Shown here: in pieces, positions 12,926 to 13,981 of the stretch | Numbering within the stretch: the stretch's first letter is position 1 | How the letters are laid out: every line of letters starts with the position of its first letter | Source of the DNA: Chitinophagaceae bacterium | GTDB lineage: Bacteria; Bacteroidota; Bacteroidia; Chitinophagales; Chitinophagaceae | Assembly (NCBI GenBank): GCA_025362915.1 | Contig: JANYEU010000050.1 | Span: 1-13,981 of the forward strand | Reading direction: 5' to 3' | DNA length: 13,981 nt | Notes under the pieces: generated by a model | Database searches by the model: none | What the model was told of the DNA's origin: nothing | Seen by the model: only the letters and a program-made list of their open reading frames with translations | Made by a program: the position numbers and the translations under genes

Positions 12926-13981
12926 CTATTTCAATTTAGCCAAGGCATCAGAGATACGAACCCAAGCCCTTTCAATATTTGCCATGTTATTGGCAAAAGA
13001 GAAACGAACACATCTAGGATCACCAAAGGCATCACCCATTACACTAGAAACGTGAGCTGTATTTAGTAAATACATACTAAAATCGGCAGAATTCTTAATT
13101 ACTTCCTCACCATTGCTCTTGCCATAATAGCTGCTCACGTCTGGAAAGATGTAAAAAGCCCCTTCTGGTTCAAAACACTTGATGCCAGGAATCCCCCTTA
13201 CCAATTCCATCGTCCTAACTCTCCTGCGGGCAAACTCATCAGTCATTTCAAAAGATGGTTTCAGGTCAGTAGTCAATGCAACCACACCTGCTTTTTGTGT
13301 AATGGAACAAGTACCACTTGTAAATTGCCCTTGAAGCTTTTCGCAAGCCTTGGCAATAGCCACATCGGCAGCTATATAACCTAGTCTCCAACCAGTCATG
13401 GCAAAACCTTTGCTCAAACCGTTTACTATAACAACACGATCCTTAATTTCCGTAAACTGTGCAATGCTTTCATGCGCACCAACAAAGTTTATGTACTCAT
13501 AAATTTCATCTGCAAGGATGATAACGTTTGGATATTTCTTAAAAACCTCAACCAATCCTTCCAATTCGGCTTTGCTATACACAGCACCTGATGGATTGCA
13601 CGGAGAAGAGAACATAAACACCCTAGTCTTATCGGTAATGGCCGCCTCAACCTGCGCAGGCGTTGCCTTAAAGCCATCTTCCAGGTTGGTTAGTATCTCT
13701 ACTACCTTACCACGGGCTATTTTTACCAATTCACTGTAAGTAACCCAGTATGGCGTAGGGATTATTACCTCATCACCTTCATCTACCAATGCAAGTATAA
13801 CGTTTGCAAGGCTTTGTTTGGCACCTGTGGACGTTACTATGTTCTCTGGCTTATAATCCAGATTATTATCGCGCTTAAGCTTGGTGCAAATGGCCTCTCT
13901 TAGGTCGGCGTAACCAGCAACTGGTGTGTAATGACTAAAATTGTCGTTGATAGCCTTTATCGCAGCATCCTTTATGTGCTG
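12926..13981 (-). CDS. Class I PLP-dependent aminotransferase, N-terminus outside the window
   Basis: The frame runs from the window edge to TAG at 12926-12928, giving 351 visible residues. The family is usually near 400 aa, so about 45-50 N-terminal residues are missing. The upstream part reads FSHYTPVAGYADLREAI and STGAKQSLANVILAL, normal for an AspC-like enzyme; the TTG at 13789 is internal, not a start. PLP-site elements are SSPCNPSGAVY (Asn), ILADEIYEYI (Asp and Tyr) and GLSKGFAMTGWRLGY, whose Lys (codon 13409-13411) forms the Schiff base. The C-terminal Arg region (DPRCVRFSFA) is present. The pattern fits the aspartate/prephenate aminotransferase subgroup (class I, Ib type), which transfers amino groups between amino acids and 2-oxoacids. 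The exact substrate is inferred, so no symbol is given. Confidence 0.92.
   Translation of the reverse strand, partial: QHIKDAAIKAINDNFSHYTPVAGYADLREAICTKLKRDNNLDYKPENIVTSTGAKQSLANVILALVDEGDEVIIPTPYWVTYSELVKIARGKVVEILTNLEDGFKATPAQVEAAITDKTRVFMFSSPCNPSGAVYSKAELEGLVEVFKKYPNVIILADEIYEYINFVGAHESIAQFTEIKDRVVIVNGLSKGFAMTGWRLGYIAADVAIAKACEKLQGQFTSGTCSITQKAGVVALTTDLKPSFEMTDEFARRRVRTMELVRGIPGIKCFEPEGAFYIFPDVSSYYGKSNGEEVIKNSADFSMYLLNTAHVSSVMGDAFGDPRCVRFSFANNMANIERAWVRISDALAKLK

Noticed and set aside
13787..13789. Translation start of the aminotransferase at TTG 13789
   Set aside because: The reading frame continues upstream to the window edge with conserved aminotransferase sequence, so this codon is internal Leu and the gene is partial.

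Overview
The window looks like an AT-rich chromosomal segment from a member of the Bacteroidota, probably close to the Chitinophagaceae. Several features point there. Recognisable Shine-Dalgarno sequences are nearly absent. Some upstream regions carry TAnnTTTG-type -7 boxes. Lipoproteins with short signal peptides are common. The gene families present (NrnA-type DHH phosphoesterase, FKBP lipoprotein, three-PASTA membrane protein beside ddl, PKD and DUF4397-like lipoproteins) are typical of that phylum. The placement is inferred from protein style, not from a database search. I found no tRNA, rRNA, transposase, phage gene or CRISPR array.

Layout. Positions 1-131 hold a decaying 21-bp tandem array cut by the window edge. 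It is followed by a conserved gene of unknown function (199-873) with a strong terminator. A plus-strand housekeeping run comes next: an NrnA-like DHH phosphoesterase (1069-2076), an FKBP-type peptidyl-prolyl isomerase lipoprotein (2140-3063) and an RsmB/NOP-type RNA m5C methyltransferase (3160-4311). It converges on a minus-strand block of ddl (start corrected to 6585), a three-PASTA membrane protein and a single-domain rhodanese. The last two overlap as TAATG. Ddl and the PASTA protein both concern the cell wall; the rhodanese has no obvious link to it.

Positions 6586-7191 contain no convincing gene. They hold a GTAGAGACGG...CCGTCTCTAC palindromic element and a large inverted array of 21-bp repeats. 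Directly downstream is rmuC (7192-8955), then an orphan membrane histidine kinase (9107-10486), a possible 41-aa membrane peptide, and two surface-type lipoproteins that are probably co-transcribed (PKD protein 10704-12017, DUF4397-like protein 12057-12788). The window ends inside a minus-strand class I aminotransferase (12926 to the edge).

The genes are mostly ordinary; the unexplained structure lies between them. At least five intergenic spots show repeats with a period of 7 bp or 21 bp (1-105, 4302-4369, 5534-5603, 6820-7089, 12791-12822), with different sequences but the same period. Two of the 21-bp arrays read as heptapeptide repeats in which some differences between units are synonymous. 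The largest inverted array sits immediately upstream of rmuC, whose E. coli homologue was found through its effect on inversion at short inverted repeats. These are the points most worth a second look.
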